Positions 63,185 to 64,000 of a stretch of 64,000 bases of DNA are shown one piece after another. The translations under genes and the position numbers were made by a program. The DNA is taken from assembly GCA_041645435.1 (NCBI GenBank), contig JBAZQB010000001.1, positions 372,001-436,000 on the forward strand, in the 5' to 3' direction. The notes beneath the pieces are model-generated. The model saw nothing but the letters and a program-made list of their open reading frames with translations. It searched no databases and was not told where the DNA came from. Numbering within the stretch: position 1 is the stretch's first letter; every line of letters begins with the position of its first letter. The DNA is from Methanoregula sp. (GTDB lineage Archaea > Halobacteriota > Methanomicrobia > Methanomicrobiales > Methanospirillaceae).

Positions 63185-63909
63185 ATACCCGGCCAGGATT
63201 CCGGATTGCACCCCGCTTGCGACAAACAGCGGGATCTCATTGCTGGTCAAATGGTGATCGTTTGCTTCCACCAGTACCGGGGGCGTATGCCATTACTCTC
63301 CCTCGCTCCCGGGTATGGCAAGAGATCCCCCCATTTAAAATGGGCTCATTTTGCCAAAATACGCCTGAAATGGGTCTATTTGATTTTCGGCGTTTTTCTA
63401 AAGACCGAATATATTCTCAAAAACCGGGAATCCTGACACGAAGTTTTGGAAATACGCTATTATTGGATGATTTAAGGCTAAACACCCCATTTAAACGGGT
63501 TAAAATGATCCCTAATGGTACCTTTTGGATTGAGGATCGGCTTTCAGATGACCACTAATCCGTGAATTGCATGAAAACCCCTGTTTTGAAAACTGGTGTT
63601 TGGGATTAAATATCACCCCCGATATTGGCCATTTCCCACCACAAAAAAAAGGAGTTGACTGCGATGGCAAAAAACCCGTATCCGGGCATTTTGCGGGCTT
63701 TGATTTCTGTATCTCTCCAATATACGCTCCGTTTTGGGGTAAATTGACCCCTCTTCGATCGAAAACTCCAGGAGTATTTGCATGAACAGGGGGTCCGGAG
63801 TATGCTCGGGATCATTATCGGTAATGAGCTCTTTTAGTGTCGATTGAGTAAAATGTACCCGTACTGTCTGACAGGATGCATTATGAGGAAAAACGCCTAA
63901 CTGTTTTAT
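63185..63909. other. 725 bp without a supported gene
   Basis: AT-rich patches, TTTAAAATGGG/TTTAAACGGG boxes and AATACGCCTGAAATGGG, which recalls the ends of the dispersed repeats, are visible. A 27-codon frame at 63664 has a good ribosome site (AAAGGAG) but no support otherwise. No RNA gene is recognised. The length is notable inside an otherwise compact core region. Confidence 0.5.
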
Positions 63910-64000
63910 ATGTGTATGGAGGGCTCCCCATCAGACAAAAACAGAGTTGTTGCATTCTGTCCGGGCCACATATCCGGATATTTTAAAAGGATAGAGGGGA
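63910..64000 (+). CDS. Pantoate kinase-like GHMP kinase, N-terminal fragment cut by window edge
   Basis: Thirty codons before the edge. VVAFCPGHISGYFKRIEG matches the start of archaeal pantoate kinases of the GHMP family (typically AFxPGHITGFF). The ATG at 63910 or, in frame, 63916 may be the start; there is no clear ribosome site, so the mRNA may be leaderless. Being next to coaBC supports a role in archaeal CoA synthesis. Confidence 0.65.
   Translation, partial: MCMEGSPSDKNRVVAFCPGHISGYFKRIEG

Noticed and set aside
1..64000. CRISPR array to go with the Cas6-like protein
   Set aside because: No regularly spaced 25-40 bp repeats were seen; the tandem units at 34.8-35.3 kb are too long and too few.

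Overview
The window looks like the chromosome of a methanogenic euryarchaeon of the order Methanomicrobiales, probably Methanoregula-like. That placement rests on a methanogenesis marker 8 gene, an archaeal dihydroneopterin aldolase of the methanopterin pathway, archaeal replication and transcription genes (TBP, MCM, RfcS, RPA-family, Lhr, NMD3) and a DUF3821-type surface protein. The genus is inferred from protein style, not from a search. All similarity statements below are from reading the translations; no database was queried.

Layout. 1-5 kb is ordinary chromosome: the start of an EamA-like transporter, a Cas6-like protein coupled to a cysteine hydrolase, a lipoprotein, an acyltransferase-like membrane protein, methanogenesis marker 8 and MscL. 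6.5-12.5 kb is a phosphorelay cluster: kinase fragments, a GAF-like protein, a PAS histidine kinase, a double-receiver protein and a receiver-4xPAS-kinase hybrid. 12.8-18.5 kb is a damaged accessory region with a nonsense-mutated SnoaL-like gene, an AAA_14 ATPase, a frameshifted RelE toxin, and an intact HepT/MntA pair flanked by about 185-bp direct repeats.

18.5-32.9 kb is a defence island, visibly AT-richer from about 21 kb. It holds a PLD-SF2 helicase lacking its usual C-terminus, a 393-aa unknown, a MORC-like GHKL ATPase / Mrr-SF2 helicase / endonuclease-like operon, a Vsr nuclease, and an operon of a C5-cytosine methyltransferase, a double-GHKL kinase-like protein and a receiver-domain protein, with an AbrB-like regulator beside it. 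The part from the 393-aa gene to dcm is bracketed by inverted copies of one roughly 45-bp hairpin element. I read it as a methylation-linked restriction or anti-phage system with a built-in two-component-like signalling arm. It is the best candidate here for an undescribed system.

33-45.7 kb is low-order accessory DNA: overlapping small ORFs, tandem repeats, a relic of a DNA polymerase B motif, a secreted beta-sandwich protein, one intact and one truncated DUF1016 nuclease, and a dense group of toxin-antitoxin modules, several frameshifted. It also holds three remnants of one HIT-family gene and four of the six copies of a roughly 260-bp dispersed non-coding repeat. A tRNA-Leu(CAG) closes it.

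45.9-64 kb is core again: an acyl-CoA synthetase with a fused ribbon-helix-helix domain, TBP, an Lhr helicase-phosphoesterase-RPA-family operon, two surface proteins, and a long + strand run rfcS-mcm-mptD-TatD-DUF424-nmd3-taw2-coaBC, ending at the start of what looks like pantoate kinase.
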